Positions 27,765-36,975 are shown, counted from the first letter of the stretch. The stretch: 64,000 nt of DNA from Simiduia sp. 21SJ11W-1 (GCF_024138675.1 NZ_CP090959.1:2201501-2265500); one strand, 5' to 3'. Program-made: numbers and translations. Notes: generated by a model not told the origin, from the sequence alone.

Positions 27765-29192
27765 ATGGATACCTTTAACCAATTTTTAGCCTCCACCGTC
27801 GGCAGTATTAACGGCGTGCTCTGGGATTCCATTCTGATTTACATGCTGGTGCTGGCCGGCCTCTGGTTTACCGTACGCCTGGGCGCGGTGCAGTTTCGCC
27901 TGTTCGGCCACATGTTCACCATGATGCGAGGCGCTGGCCGCTCGAACGCCGAAGGTATTTCACCCTTTCAGGCACTGGCTACGAGCCTTGCCGCGCGCGT
28001 GGGCACCGGCAACCTGGCCGGTGTGGCGGTGGCCATTACCCTGGGCGGGCCGGGTGCGGTGTTCTGGATGTGGGTAATTGCGCTGTTGGGTATGGCCACA
28101 GGCTTTGTGGAATCGACCTTGGGCCAGTTCTATAAGGTGAAAGATGCCAAGGGCGAGTTTCGTGGCGGCCCGGCTTACTACATTCAAATGGGCTTGAAGC
28201 AGCGCTGGCTAGCCATCGCCTTTTCTCTGTGTTTGCTATTTGGCTACGGCTTTGTTTTTTCCGCCGTGCAGGCTAATACCATTGGTGATGCGCTAAATAA
28301 CGCCTATGGCATTGCCCCGCTCTACAGCGGCCTGGTGATGACCATTGTGGCAGGCATAATTGTGCTGGGCGGGCTGCGCGCCATCGCGCGCTTTGCCGAA
28401 ATTACCGTGCCTTTTATGGGCCTTGCCTATGTGGCCACAGCTCTGTTTATTGTGGCGATGAATTTACCGGCCGTACCCGGCATTTTGAAATTGATTGTAA
28501 GCTCGGCCTTTGGCTTTGAAGAAGCCGCCGGAGGCTTTTTAGGGGCGGCCATTAACGGCATCAAGCGCGGGCTTTACTCCAATGAGGCAGGCTCCGGTAG
28601 CGTGCCGCACGCCGCTGCCGCCGCCGCCCCCTACCCCAACCACCCGGTGTCACAGGGGCTTGTGCAAATGCTGGGCGTATTCGTAGACACCATTTTAATT
28701 TGCTCGTGCACCGCCATTATTATTTTGCTGGCAGGCGGCGTGGGCGATGAAGGTTTTGGCGGTATTCGCATTACCCAAGAGGCCATGGTTACCCACGTTG
28801 GCAGCTGGGGCATGGATTTCATTGCCATTGCCATTGTGTTTTTCTCGTTCACCTCGGTGGTGGCCAACTTCGCCTATGCTGAATCTAATTTGCATGTGTT
28901 CAAGCTCGACCACAAAGCCGGCCAGCTGGCGCTCACCGTCGGTTACCTGATGATGGTGATGTGGGGCACCATGGCGCCGCTGCCCACCGTGTGGAGCATG
29001 GCTGATATGGCGCTCGGCCTGATGACGGTAATCAACATTATTGCCATTGCCTGGCTAACGCCCACAGTGGTGACACTGCTTAATGATTACCTGCAACAGC
29101 GCGCGGCAGGCAAATTACCCGAGCTTGAATTGAACGACACGCACAGTTTCCAGGGCCAGCCAGAGCCCGGAGTTTGGAGCAAAAAAGATTGA
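27765..29192 (+). CDS. AGCS-family sodium:alanine/glycine symporter
   Basis: 475 residues with about 11 membrane segments. Family signatures include ARVGTGNLAGVAVAITLGGPG near residues 75-95 and GLYSNEAGSGSVPHAAAAA near 270-290. AGCS carriers (AlsT/DagA) take up alanine or glycine, and some glutamine, with Na+. Its position after hutG raises the possibility of amino-acid uptake linked to hut, but the 226-bp gap has no HutC-like palindrome and no glycine-riboswitch motif that I can see. Its last codons overlap the start of ppx. Confidence 0.9.
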   Translation: MDTFNQFLASTVGSINGVLWDSILIYMLVLAGLWFTVRLGAVQFRLFGHMFTMMRGAGRSNAEGISPFQALATSLAARVGTGNLAGVAVAITLGGPGAVFWMWVIALLGMATGFVESTLGQFYKVKDAKGEFRGGPAYYIQMGLKQRWLAIAFSLCLLFGYGFVFSAVQANTIGDALNNAYGIAPLYSGLVMTIVAGIIVLGGLRAIARFAEITVPFMGLAYVATALFIVAMNLPAVPGILKLIVSSAFGFEEAAGGFLGAAINGIKRGLYSNEAGSGSVPHAAAAAAPYPNHPVSQGLVQMLGVFVDTILICSCTAIIILLAGGVGDEGFGGIRITQEAMVTHVGSWGMDFIAIAIVFFSFTSVVANFAYAESNLHVFKLDHKAGQLALTVGYLMMVMWGTMAPLPTVWSMADMALGLMTVINIIAIAWLTPTVVTLLNDYLQQRAAGKLPELELNDTHSFQGQPEPGVWSKKD

Positions 29193-30688
29193 GTGAAACC
29201 ACAACCAACGCCGCAAGCGATTACTACGCCGCCGTAGATTTGGGCTCAAACAGCTTTCATTTGCTGGTGGCCAAGGTAGCGGGCAACCGGCTGGAAGTGG
29301 TCGATAGATACAAAGAAATGGTGCAAATCGCGCGCGGTTTAGACGCGCGTGGCGTGCTCAACAAAGATGTACAGGCCAATGCACTTGCAGTCCTCGAACG
29401 CATTAGCCAGCGCCTGCGCGATATCAACCCGCAACACATCCGCGCCGCCGGCACCAAAACCCTGCGGGCGGCGCGCAACGCCGATAAATTTCTAAAAAAA
29501 GCCGAGGCAGCGCTAGGCCACCCCATTCACATTATTTCAGGCTATGAAGAAGCGCGTCTTGTGTACCAGGGCGTGGTATCGAGCCTTGAAAACAACAACC
29601 AGCGCCGCCTGGTAATAGATATTGGCGGCGGCTCCACGGAGTTTATTATTGGTGAGGGTTCACGCCCACGGCTTCTTGAAAGCTTGAGCCTGGGCTGTGT
29701 TGTGCTGGCCGAACAACATTTCAAGTTCGGCCCGGTTACCCGCGAGCGCATGCGCGCCGCCTATTTAAGTGCCTGCGCCACCATTGAACCCATCGCCCAC
29801 GCCTACCGCAGCTACGGCTGGGACATGGCCATGGGCTCCTCGGGCACCATGCGCGCAGCCGCAGAGCTTATGGCCGCCAAAGACAACGGCCTGATTACCC
29901 GCGAAAACCTGCACCGCGTAATTGAACAGACCATTGCCGACGGCGAAGTTACCCAAACAAGCGTGCCCAAATTGCGACGCGATGTATTACCTGCAGGGCT
30001 TGCCATTATCCAGGCCATTTTTGATCAGCTACAGCTCGAACAATTGCACATTGCCGATGCCGCATTAAAAGAAGGTTTAATTTACGAAATACTCGGGCGC
30101 GCCGCCGACAGCGACAGCCGCGATGAAAGTGTGCGTCGCCTGGGCGACATCTACCAGTGTGATACTGCACAAGGTGAGCGGGTTGCTGCAATGGCCGTGT
30201 GCCTTGCCAAACAACTGAAGCTGCCGGATATCAATGGCACCCGGCCACTGCACTTGATGCGCTGGGCGGGCCAACTACACGAAATTGGTTTGCACATCAG
30301 CCACAGCAGCTTTCACAAACACAGCTACTACCTGCTAAAACACCACGATCTGGGTGGCTTTGCCCGCTTTGAACAGCACTGGCTGGCGAGCCTGGTTCGA
30401 TTGCAGCGCAATGAAATCAAACAAAAACTGCTGGATGAACTTGCAGACGCAGACAGGCCCGTGTTTCTGCACATGGCGGCCTGCTTGCGGCTGGCGGTGA
30501 TTTTATGCCGCGGGCGCGAAGATGAGCCGCTGCCCCGGGCACCGGTTGTGCAACCACAAAGCGATTGCCCGGGCTTGCAACTCACCCTGCCGGACAACTG
30601 GCTAAACGAACATCCACTTACCGCCATCAACCTCTACAACGAAGCCCAAATGCTCAGCGATGTGGGCTACGCATTCAGCTACCGCTAA
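29189..30688 (+). CDS. ppx: Ppx/GppA phosphatase (exopolyphosphatase)
   Basis: About 499 residues from a TTG at 29189. GGAG lies 9 nt upstream, and the TTG overlaps the TGA stop of the symporter (TTGA), so the start is coupled. The ASKHA ATPase core shows AVDLGSNSFHLLVA, DIGGGSTEFIIGEG and MGSSGTMRAA. A C-terminal HD-like helical domain follows (LHEIGLHISHSSFHKHSYYLL). It removes terminal phosphates from polyphosphate, or acts on pppGpp in the GppA sense. Length and the C-terminal domain favour Ppx. The 3' end overlaps the convergent regulator gene by 4 bp. Confidence 0.9.
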   Translation: MSETTTNAASDYYAAVDLGSNSFHLLVAKVAGNRLEVVDRYKEMVQIARGLDARGVLNKDVQANALAVLERISQRLRDINPQHIRAAGTKTLRAARNADKFLKKAEAALGHPIHIISGYEEARLVYQGVVSSLENNNQRRLVIDIGGGSTEFIIGEGSRPRLLESLSLGCVVLAEQHFKFGPVTRERMRAAYLSACATIEPIAHAYRSYGWDMAMGSSGTMRAAAELMAAKDNGLITRENLHRVIEQTIADGEVTQTSVPKLRRDVLPAGLAIIQAIFDQLQLEQLHIADAALKEGLIYEILGRAADSDSRDESVRRLGDIYQCDTAQGERVAAMAVCLAKQLKLPDINGTRPLHLMRWAGQLHEIGLHISHSSFHKHSYYLLKHHDLGGFARFEQHWLASLVRLQRNEIKQKLLDELADADRPVFLHMAACLRLAVILCRGREDEPLPRAPVVQPQSDCPGLQLTLPDNWLNEHPLTAINLYNEAQMLSDVGYAFSYR

Positions 30689-31083
30689 GCGAGCAGCTCA
30701 TCGGGCTTGACGCCCAACGCCTGCGCCAAGCCGCGAATGATTGCAGGGCTTGGTGCGCGCTCGCCACTGACAATCTGATTGAGATACGCAGGCGAAATGC
30801 CGGCATCGCGGGCCAGCTGTGCGGCATTTTTGGTGCTGCTGGCCATTAATGCCCCAAGGCTTGCCCCGCTAAATGAACCACCACCCACTTTTGCGCCGCT
30901 GGCAGCTGCAGCGGCACTGGCGCCTTGTATCGCAGGGTGAGGGGCTGTTGCAGCCGCGTTTTGGGGCCCAGCACCTTTTGACCCTGGGGCCTCACCGGCG
31001 GCGGCCAACAGCGCTTCGTATTGCTCGTAGGGGATTACCGCCCATTCAGGCCGGCCGTCCTTCATGATAACCTGCACACTCAT
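30685..31083 (-). CDS. Two-domain regulator: Phd-like N-terminus plus Xre-type HTH
   Basis: 132 residues. Residues 1-28 (VQVIMKDGRPEWAVIPYEQY) resemble the dimerisation strand-helix of Phd/YefM-like antitoxins. Residues about 30-72 are an Ala/Gly-rich linker. Residues 75-131 form a lambda-repressor-like HTH (LARDAGISPAYLNQIVSGERAPS). No toxin gene is adjacent: the neighbours are ppx (convergent, 4-bp overlap) and a DnaJ protein (divergent, about 60 bp). It is probably a stand-alone transcription regulator rather than an active antitoxin. Targets unknown. Confidence 0.75.
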   Translation of the reverse strand: MSVQVIMKDGRPEWAVIPYEQYEALLAAAGEAPGSKGAGPQNAAATAPHPAIQGASAAAAASGAKVGGGSFSGASLGALMASSTKNAAQLARDAGISPAYLNQIVSGERAPSPAIIRGLAQALGVKPDELLA

Positions 31084-31146
31084 GGAATCTGCCTCATGTG
31101 AAAAGCGCAGATTGTACGCAAACGCCGCCCGAGACCCAACAACACT

Positions 31147-31851
31147 ATGATTTTACGACTATTGCCGTTACTGCTGCTGGGCCTGGCGCTCTATTGGGTT
31201 TACCGGCGCCTGGGCGCGTTGCCTGCGCCCGAGCGTAAAACCTGGATACTGCGTATTCTCGCCGGCGGCTTTTTGCTGTTGGTGCTGGTTGCCCTGTTAA
31301 CGGGCAGATTGAATTGGGTGGGCGCATTGATCATGGGCATAGTGCCCTTCGTTAGCGGCCTTTGGCGCTGGGTTAGCCGTGCCATGACGTTGTCTCAGTA
31401 CTGGCGCTCTTTTAAAAACCAAAGCCAGGCCCACCCGCTAAAAACAAACAGCCTGCACTTAAACGACGATGCCACCGATGGCAAAATTTTAGCGGGCCAG
31501 TTTGCTGGCCAAAGCCTGGGCAATCTCGATGCAGAGGCCTTAGCGCAATGCCTGAACGACTTCGAACATTCAGACCCGAAAGCTGCAAAACTTTTGCGCT
31601 TACATTTGCTCAAGCGTTTTGGCGGCCAATGGCAAGGCGCGCCGTTACATGGCGATAACGAGGCACTCGGCATAACAGAAGCGCGTGCGCTCTTGGGCGT
31701 GGGTAGCGATGCAGACAAAGCCACAATTATTGCAGCGCACCGCAAACTCATTCAGAAATTCCACCCCGATCGCGGTGGCAACGATTACCTGGCCGCGCGC
31801 ATCAACCAGGCCAAAGATTTACTTATCAAACAATTAGACGAGCCCCACTAA
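31147..31851 (+). CDS. Membrane-anchored DnaJ-domain protein
   Basis: 234 residues. Two N-terminal hydrophobic segments (about 2-18 and 33-70) anchor the protein. A charged middle follows, and a C-terminal J domain with the HPD tripeptide in KLIQKFHPDRGGN (about residue 210). J proteins stimulate DnaK, and a membrane-bound C-terminal J domain resembles the Pam18/Tim14 layout and DjlA-like bacterial proteins. It would recruit DnaK to the inner membrane. The 3' end overlaps the convergent HAD gene by 4 bp. Confidence 0.82.
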   Translation: MILRLLPLLLLGLALYWVYRRLGALPAPERKTWILRILAGGFLLLVLVALLTGRLNWVGALIMGIVPFVSGLWRWVSRAMTLSQYWRSFKNQSQAHPLKTNSLHLNDDATDGKILAGQFAGQSLGNLDAEALAQCLNDFEHSDPKAAKLLRLHLLKRFGGQWQGAPLHGDNEALGITEARALLGVGSDADKATIIAAHRKLIQKFHPDRGGNDYLAARINQAKDLLIKQLDEPH

Positions 31852-32528
31852 ACCCGCGCTTCAAACCAGGCCAACCAATCGCTCATAGTGCTAAAGCGGT
31901 TATCGGCCAGTGAAAGATCATGGTGCGCGGAGTAGCTGTTGGGAATCACGCAGGTAAACACGCCCGCCGCTTTCGCCGCCTGTAAGCCTGAGGCCGTATC
32001 TTCAATGGCCATGCATTGTTCTGGAGCAAGGTTCAGGCGTTGCATGGCGAGTTGATACACATCCGGCGCGGGTTTGTTGTGCGGTACATTTTCACCACTG
32101 GCCACACAGGCAAACAAGTCGCGCAAACCCAGGGCTGTAAGGCTTGCCTCTAAGGCAAAGGCCGCCGAGCCGGAAACCACCGCAAGGGTTAAAGGCGTGG
32201 CCGCCAGCCGGCCAAGCGTTGCGGCCACACCTGGCATCAGCGGGTAGTGTTGATCGCGATGAAACGCCTCTGCCACGCGGCGCTTTTGCTCCACCAGCGT
32301 TACCACAGATGCATTTAAATTAAATTGCGCTTTAAAGATTTCTGCTGTGCGGATTTCCGATACACCCACGCACTGGTTGATGTAATCCTCCGCACTAAGC
32401 TCGCAGCCGTGGCCATGTAACACCTGCGCCCAGAATTCATAATGCACCCGCTCTGAATCCACCAGCGTGCCATCGTGATCAAATAAAATGGCTTTTATGT
32501 TAGCGGGAAACGGGGTTGGGCTTGCCAT
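31848..32528 (-). CDS. HAD-superfamily phosphatase (subfamily IA, GPH/PGMB-like)
   Basis: 226 residues. HAD motif I is FDHDGTLVDSE (nucleophile and acid Asp), motif II LAVVSGSAAF, motif III around HNKPAPD, and motif IV IEDTASGLQAAKAAG. A helical cap lies between motifs I and II. Such enzymes dephosphorylate sugar phosphates or act as phosphoglucomutases. The exact substrate is not readable. It has no operon partner: it converges on the DnaJ gene and lies 125 bp downstream of the kinase operon. Confidence 0.85.
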   Translation of the reverse strand: MASPTPFPANIKAILFDHDGTLVDSERVHYEFWAQVLHGHGCELSAEDYINQCVGVSEIRTAEIFKAQFNLNASVVTLVEQKRRVAEAFHRDQHYPLMPGVAATLGRLAATPLTLAVVSGSAAFALEASLTALGLRDLFACVASGENVPHNKPAPDVYQLAMQRLNLAPEQCMAIEDTASGLQAAKAAGVFTCVIPNSYSAHHDLSLADNRFSTMSDWLAWFEARV

Positions 32529-32652
32529 GAATCACACTCTTTAGTTGATAAAACACACACTTATTACTGCGGCGTAGGGAGCACGAGATGCCACTGAACT
32601 CATTCTACGCCCTTGGGTCAATTTATGTTGCACCCGCCTGAAGTACTGTGAA

Positions 32653-34038
32653 TTACGCGGATTTCTCCGGCAGCCAAAACACCACACCCAGGCCGCCTAA
32701 GTGCGCGGCCTCCAGTTGCAACTCACCACCATAGGCCACCAGAATATCTTGCACCAGCGCCAGGCCCAGGCCTTGGCCTGCGCGCTGTTCATCCAGCCGC
32801 TGGCCCCGGCGCACTAGCTGCTCACGGGCATCCGGTGCCACACCCGGGCCATTATCAGCAATCACCAGCTTGTGAAAAGGCAGGCCTTTGTAGGTAAGAT
32901 TTTCCAAACCCACCTGCACTTTTGTTGCGCCGTACTTGCAGGCGTTTTCTATCACGTTGCCCAAAATTTCGAAGGCGTCTTTTTCATCTATGCGCAACTT
33001 CATGGGTGTGTCTGGCACCACAAAGGTAACTGCCGGATAAAGTTTTTGCAGTGAGCGGGTAATGCGCTGCACGATGGGCTGAACATCCAGCGCCAGCTGG
33101 AAACCACCTTCGCTCATACGTGCGCGCTGCAGCTGGTGATTGATGATATCGTGCATGCGCGCCAGCTGCTCGCCAATTAATTGCTGATCTGGCGCTTGTG
33201 TGTGCAACTCGTTACGCGCAACCGATAGAGGCGTTTTCAGGCTGTGGGCCAAATCTGCCAGGGTATTGCGGTAGCGCTCGCGCGCGGTTTGTTCGCTCGC
33301 CAGTAATTGATTGAGGTTTTCAGTAAGGCCCTGCAACTCCTGGGGGAACTGCCCTTCCACTCTGGCCTGCTCACCGCGATTTAGCTGGCTAAGGGCTTGG
33401 GTCAGCACCTTCAAGGGCCGTAAACCCCACATCAAAAGCGCGCCCTGCAGCAATAAACTGCCCACACCAATTACCGCCAGCCAACGCCACAAGGTTGTGC
33501 GAAACGATGCCAATTGTTGATTAAAGGGCTCGGTAGTCTGGTAAACACTGAACACCAAGGGCAGCTCCCGGTCGTCGCCAAATTCCCAGCGAATGCGGTA
33601 GCGCAGGTAAAAATAACTGCCCTGCCAACGGCCAAATTCGGTGACGGCATTGCGCAATGGCTGCGATTGATTCAGGCCCAGCTCTTGGGTGGCCAGCCAT
33701 TGGGCCGAGGCCGAACGCCAAAGTTCGCGCTCGTTATCCAGGTGGTTGTCTTTATCGGCGTGTACAAATCCATAGAGCCCGCTGTTGGCCTGTGAAAGCA
33801 GCGGCTCGGTGAAAGCCTTGGGCAGCACCAGCTCGCCTTCATCCACTTCGGCCGCCGCCAGCAGCAGGTATACCTGCGAGCGCAGCCGCGCCTGCTCTGC
33901 CGCCAGCAGGCTTTGCTTAAAGGCGGTATCCAGCCCGAAGCCTGTAAGGGCAACCAACAGCGGTAACAGCAACAGGCTTGCGCACAGCAGCCGCCCCTTG
34001 ATGGATTGGGTAAACCAGCGCGACGCACTTTCGGTCAT
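32653..34038 (-). CDS. PhoQ-like sensor histidine kinase
   Basis: 461 residues: TM1 (about 15-35), a periplasmic sensor region of about 140 residues with acidic patches (EVDEGEL, DKDNHLDNERE), TM2 (about 185-208), HAMP, HisKA with LADLAHSLKTPLSV as phospho-acceptor site, and HATPase with NVIENACKYG and DNGPGVAPDAR. The overall layout and HAMP-proximal LRPLKVL match the PhoQ group. The acidic sensor loops could bind divalent cations or cationic peptides (inference). It overlaps its regulator gene by 4 bp, so it is the last gene of a five-gene leftward operon. Confidence 0.88.
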   Translation of the reverse strand: MTESASRWFTQSIKGRLLCASLLLLPLLVALTGFGLDTAFKQSLLAAEQARLRSQVYLLLAAAEVDEGELVLPKAFTEPLLSQANSGLYGFVHADKDNHLDNERELWRSASAQWLATQELGLNQSQPLRNAVTEFGRWQGSYFYLRYRIRWEFGDDRELPLVFSVYQTTEPFNQQLASFRTTLWRWLAVIGVGSLLLQGALLMWGLRPLKVLTQALSQLNRGEQARVEGQFPQELQGLTENLNQLLASEQTARERYRNTLADLAHSLKTPLSVARNELHTQAPDQQLIGEQLARMHDIINHQLQRARMSEGGFQLALDVQPIVQRITRSLQKLYPAVTFVVPDTPMKLRIDEKDAFEILGNVIENACKYGATKVQVGLENLTYKGLPFHKLVIADNGPGVAPDAREQLVRRGQRLDEQRAGQGLGLALVQDILVAYGGELQLEAAHLGGLGVVFWLPEKSA

Positions 34039-34733
34039 GCATTGGCCTTAGCACTGGCGGCATCAGTCATGACAAATTGATAGCCTTGCCCGCGCACGGT
34101 ACGCAGCGGTTTTAGCTCACCGCTTGGATCCATTTTTTTACGCAGGCGTGTCATAAGCACTTCAATCACATTGCTGTCGCGATCGTAATCCTGAGCGTAG
34201 ATGTGCTCGGTTAATTCCGTTTTCGACACCACTTTGCCGGCATGCAACATCAGGTATTCAATGAGCCGGTATTCAAAACTTGTGAGCGTGACCGGCTGCC
34301 CGTTATTGCTGAGGCTTTGAGCACCCAAATTCAGCGTGTAGGGCCCGGCAATAATTTCAGACGAGGTTTGGCCGGCAGCGCGGCGCGCCAGGGCATTGAC
34401 GCGGGCCAATAGTTCTTCCGGGTGAAAAGGCTTGGTGAGGTAGTCGTCGGCTCCGGCTTCCAGGCCTTCCACTTTTTGCTGCCAGTGATCGCGGGCGGTG
34501 AGAATTAATATGGGTATGCTGATACCCGACTTGCGCCAACGGCTGATCACCTCCATGCCACTGAGTTCGGGCAAGCCCAGATCCACAACAGCCACATCAT
34601 AGGCGTATTCACGCCCAAGGTATTCGCCCTCGCGGCCATCGCCTGCCACATCCACACTCCAGTGGCGCTGATTAAACAGCGCGCTGATTTGCGATTGCAG
34701 GGCGGTATCATCTTCAATAATGAGCAGTCGCAT
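34035..34733 (-). CDS. PhoP/OmpR-type response regulator
   Basis: 232 residues: REC with phospho-acceptor Asp in VAVVDLGLPELSG and the switch Lys in DDYLTKPFHPEELLAR, then an OmpR winged helix (LTSFEYRLIEYLM to IEVLMTRLRKKMD and TVRGQGYQF). It partners the kinase directly downstream (4-bp overlap). The PepSY-like gene upstream ends immediately before its ATG, so the three are tightly coupled. Confidence 0.9.
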   Translation of the reverse strand: MRLLIIEDDTALQSQISALFNQRHWSVDVAGDGREGEYLGREYAYDVAVVDLGLPELSGMEVISRWRKSGISIPILILTARDHWQQKVEGLEAGADDYLTKPFHPEELLARVNALARRAAGQTSSEIIAGPYTLNLGAQSLSNNGQPVTLTSFEYRLIEYLMLHAGKVVSKTELTEHIYAQDYDRDSNVIEVLMTRLRKKMDPSGELKPLRTVRGQGYQFVMTDAASAKANA

Positions 34734-34997
34734 TTAATCTCCCTTTACCACCACGTCTTTCACGCGGCCGTCGTCTAACAACAAGCGCACCTTGTAGCGC
34801 CGGCCATCCTGTTCGCGCTTCACTTTCAATACCTTGCCACCGTAACGGGCCTGCGCAATGCGTGCGGCCTCTGCAGAAGAACTTGCCGAGTTGCTGGCCT
34901 GGGCATAGAGCGGGTAGCCCTTGGTTGGGCTCGCACTTTGGCCTGCAAGAGGCGCAAAACACAAAAGAGCGGCAATGATCATCGGCAGGTGGCGCAT
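34734..34997 (-). CDS. Small periplasmic PepSY-like protein
   Basis: 87 residues with a signal peptide (LPMIIAALLCFAPLAGQSA). The mature 60-residue part has the PepSY pattern AARIAQARYGGKVLKVKREQDGRRYKVRLL (quoted in part), followed by DDGRVKDVVVKGD. PepSY domains often sit beside PhoPQ-type systems, where they may modulate the sensor or inhibit proteases. The stop abuts the regulator's ATG, so it is co-translated with the two-component system. Confidence 0.8.
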   Translation of the reverse strand: MRHLPMIIAALLCFAPLAGQSASPTKGYPLYAQASNSASSSAEAARIAQARYGGKVLKVKREQDGRRYKVRLLLDDGRVKDVVVKGD

Positions 34998-35030
34998 ATG
35001 TACTCCTGTGGGCGCCGGGCGCCCTTGTGG

Positions 35031-35513
35031 TTAATCGTGTCGTCTACGGTGATCCCGGTCGTCGCGTCGATCCCGGCGATCGTGGCGGTCGTCGCGGCGG
35101 CGATCTCTGTGATCATGCCGGTCATCACCGCGCCGGTCGTGCCAGTCGCCCCGGTGCTCATCGCGGTGCCCGTGGCGATGGTGGCGCTTGTGATGCTTGC
35201 GCCAGTGCTTTTTCCAATAGTGGTTTTTCCAATGGTATTTCTGGTGCCCATAATACCCATAGTCGCGATAGTATGGCACCGGTTTGGCCCAAACCCGGCC
35301 ATCCCAATAGTGCCCGCAACCGTGGCCATGGCGATGGCCGTAGCGACTGTAGCTGCCATGGTTGCGATAGTCGCGATCTGTGTAATGCACACCCAACGTG
35401 GGCGAATGCAAGCTGATGCTCACCGAGCTGTCGTGCCGGCGATGATCGGCCAGGGCCTGGGTTGAAAGCGCGAGCAAGCCCGCGCACAGCAGCCATTTCA
35501 TTGAGTTTTTCAT
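35031..35513 (-). CDS. Secreted His/Arg/Asp-rich low-complexity protein
   Basis: 160 residues with a signal peptide (MKNSMKWLLCAGLLALSTQALA). The mature protein has a Tyr/His-rich centre (YSRYGHRHGHGCGHYWDG, then KYHWKNHYWKKHWRKHHK) and a C-terminal third made almost only of His, Arg and Asp. It most likely binds metal ions or polyanions in the periplasm. No known domain. It lies in the operon with the PhoPQ-like pair (33 bp upstream of the PepSY gene, 9 bp after the glycine-zipper gene), suggesting that the system senses or buffers metals or envelope charge. The low-complexity tail makes homology searches unreliable. Confidence 0.72.
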   Translation of the reverse strand: MKNSMKWLLCAGLLALSTQALADHRRHDSSVSISLHSPTLGVHYTDRDYRNHGSYSRYGHRHGHGCGHYWDGRVWAKPVPYYRDYGYYGHQKYHWKNHYWKKHWRKHHKRHHRHGHRDEHRGDWHDRRGDDRHDHRDRRRDDRHDRRDRRDDRDHRRRHD

Positions 35514-35522
35514 GCTGCCCTC

Positions 35523-36050
35523 CTAGTAAATTGGGGTCACAGAAACCGCCACGGGCAATCGTTTGCCGGGCTTGTGATCCATGCGCGTGGTATAGGTTTC
35601 ACCGTGGTAGCGGTAGGTTACGTCGTAACCCATCAAGCGCTCTTCGTATTCGCGCACCTGGCGGGTTTCACAACGCTCTTCATCGCGGTATTCAACAGAG
35701 CTATGACGGCGCGACTTGCCCATATCGTTACCGATGCTGCCACCCAGCACCGCGCCAATGGCCGTACCGGAGCGGCGATCGTTTTTACCCACAGCGTGAC
35801 CAATGGCACCGCCGATCACCGCACCTAACAGCATGGGCGTGGCAGATTTCGATTTGCCACCGTGTTCACGCTCGTAGGCCACGGTTTCAACCCAGCACTC
35901 ACGGCTTGGGCGCGTGTAGGCAACCTGTTCGTAGATTGGGGTGGCCGAAACAACCTTGGCGAAGTCTTGGCGCTCGTAGGGGCCCGCCACCGCAGGCTGG
36001 AACGCTAATGCAGACATACACCCCAGAGTAAGTAAAAGACGGTTGTTCAT
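35523..36050 (-). CDS. Glycine-zipper 2TM-domain outer-membrane protein
   Basis: 175 residues from the ATG at 36050, preferred over an upstream start at 36122 because GAGAAG precedes it and it gives a clean signal peptide (MNNRLLLTLGCMSALAFQPAVA). The centre has a Rickettsia 17-kDa-type glycine zipper (LLGAVIGGAIGHAVG, then TAIGAVLGGSIGNDMG), flanked by a Cys pair (RECWVETV, ERCETRQV). Such proteins insert into the outer membrane and are often under envelope-stress control. It is the first gene of the five-gene leftward operon ending with the PhoQ-like kinase. Confidence 0.85.
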   Translation of the reverse strand: MNNRLLLTLGCMSALAFQPAVAGPYERQDFAKVVSATPIYEQVAYTRPSRECWVETVAYEREHGGKSKSATPMLLGAVIGGAIGHAVGKNDRRSGTAIGAVLGGSIGNDMGKSRRHSSVEYRDEERCETRQVREYEERLMGYDVTYRYHGETYTTRMDHKPGKRLPVAVSVTPIY

Positions 36051-36153
36051 GGTGCTTCTCCTGTTCGGTTCAAAGGCCTTGTTCGACCTTGAAGCCAGAA
36101 TACGCAGGTGAAGCTGAACCATGCCTTAACCCGGTTAAGGCATGGCAAACAAC

Positions 36154-36975
36154 CTATTCGGGGCGTTGCAGTAGCAAATGCTGGTAGCGCCCAAGGCTCC
36201 GGTAGGGCTCTTCGCGCGAGAGCTTAAGCTCCAGCGCCTTAAGCGCCTCAGGCGCCATATGCTGGCTTTCGGGGGTGAGCTGGTAGTCGTGAAACACGCG
36301 AATGCCGGAGTGGCATAAACACTGCCAGCCCGCATCCAAAAGCCACGCCATAACCTCGGCAGGCTCCAGTGGGCGCGTGGGCGTGAGGCTGCCGCGGTGG
36401 GGCCTGAACTCCTGCGGCTTTAACAGCGTGGGCTCTACCCCGCGCAGCAGGTTTTTCATAATCAAGCCGTGGCGGTTGTAAAAGGTAAGCGATAAAACCC
36501 CACCCGGGCGCACCAGGGTTTTCAGGTGTGCAAGTAAGCCCTGTTGATCGGCCACCCACTCAAGCACCGCGTGGCACAGCACCAGATGGTAGCGCCCGCG
36601 GTGGGCGGCATCTTCTGCCAGGGCCTGCACGGGTTTATGCAAAAACTCTACACCTTTAACCCCTTGCTGCTCGGCACCCGCCTTGGCCAAGGCCAACATT
36701 TGTTCGGAAATATCGCACAGCACAAGCTTGTGACGGCGGGCAAATTGCAGGCTGAATTGCCCTTGCCCGCCCCCGGCATCCAGCACTTCCAATGGTTCGG
36801 CTGTAAGCTTTGGGGCAATACATTCTTCAAAATCCCGCTCAAGTACCGCCAGACGCAACTGCCCCTTTAGGCCCCCATAAACGTTGCGGGCAAAGCGTGG
36901 CGCCAGGTCGTCAAAGTTGCGATCGCTGTTGCCAATGGGCGGGCGCTTGCTGCCGGCGGGGTTTTGCTTGGTCAT
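36154..36975 (-). CDS. cmoM: tRNA 5-carboxymethoxyuridine methyltransferase CmoM
   Basis: 273 residues from the ATG at 36975 (AGGAT upstream). The family's N-terminal signature DRNFDDLAPRFARNVYG and the SAM motif VLDAGGGQGQFSLQ are clear, with DISEQM as acidic loop. CmoM methylates cmo5U34 to mcmo5U34 in tRNAs that read NYN codons, after CmoA and CmoB have made cmo5U. Both of those are in this window at 61000-62711, so the three dedicated enzymes are encoded within 26 kb but not in one operon. Confidence 0.9.
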   Translation of the reverse strand: MTKQNPAGSKRPPIGNSDRNFDDLAPRFARNVYGGLKGQLRLAVLERDFEECIAPKLTAEPLEVLDAGGGQGQFSLQFARRHKLVLCDISEQMLALAKAGAEQQGVKGVEFLHKPVQALAEDAAHRGRYHLVLCHAVLEWVADQQGLLAHLKTLVRPGGVLSLTFYNRHGLIMKNLLRGVEPTLLKPQEFRPHRGSLTPTRPLEPAEVMAWLLDAGWQCLCHSGIRVFHDYQLTPESQHMAPEALKALELKLSREEPYRSLGRYQHLLLQRPE

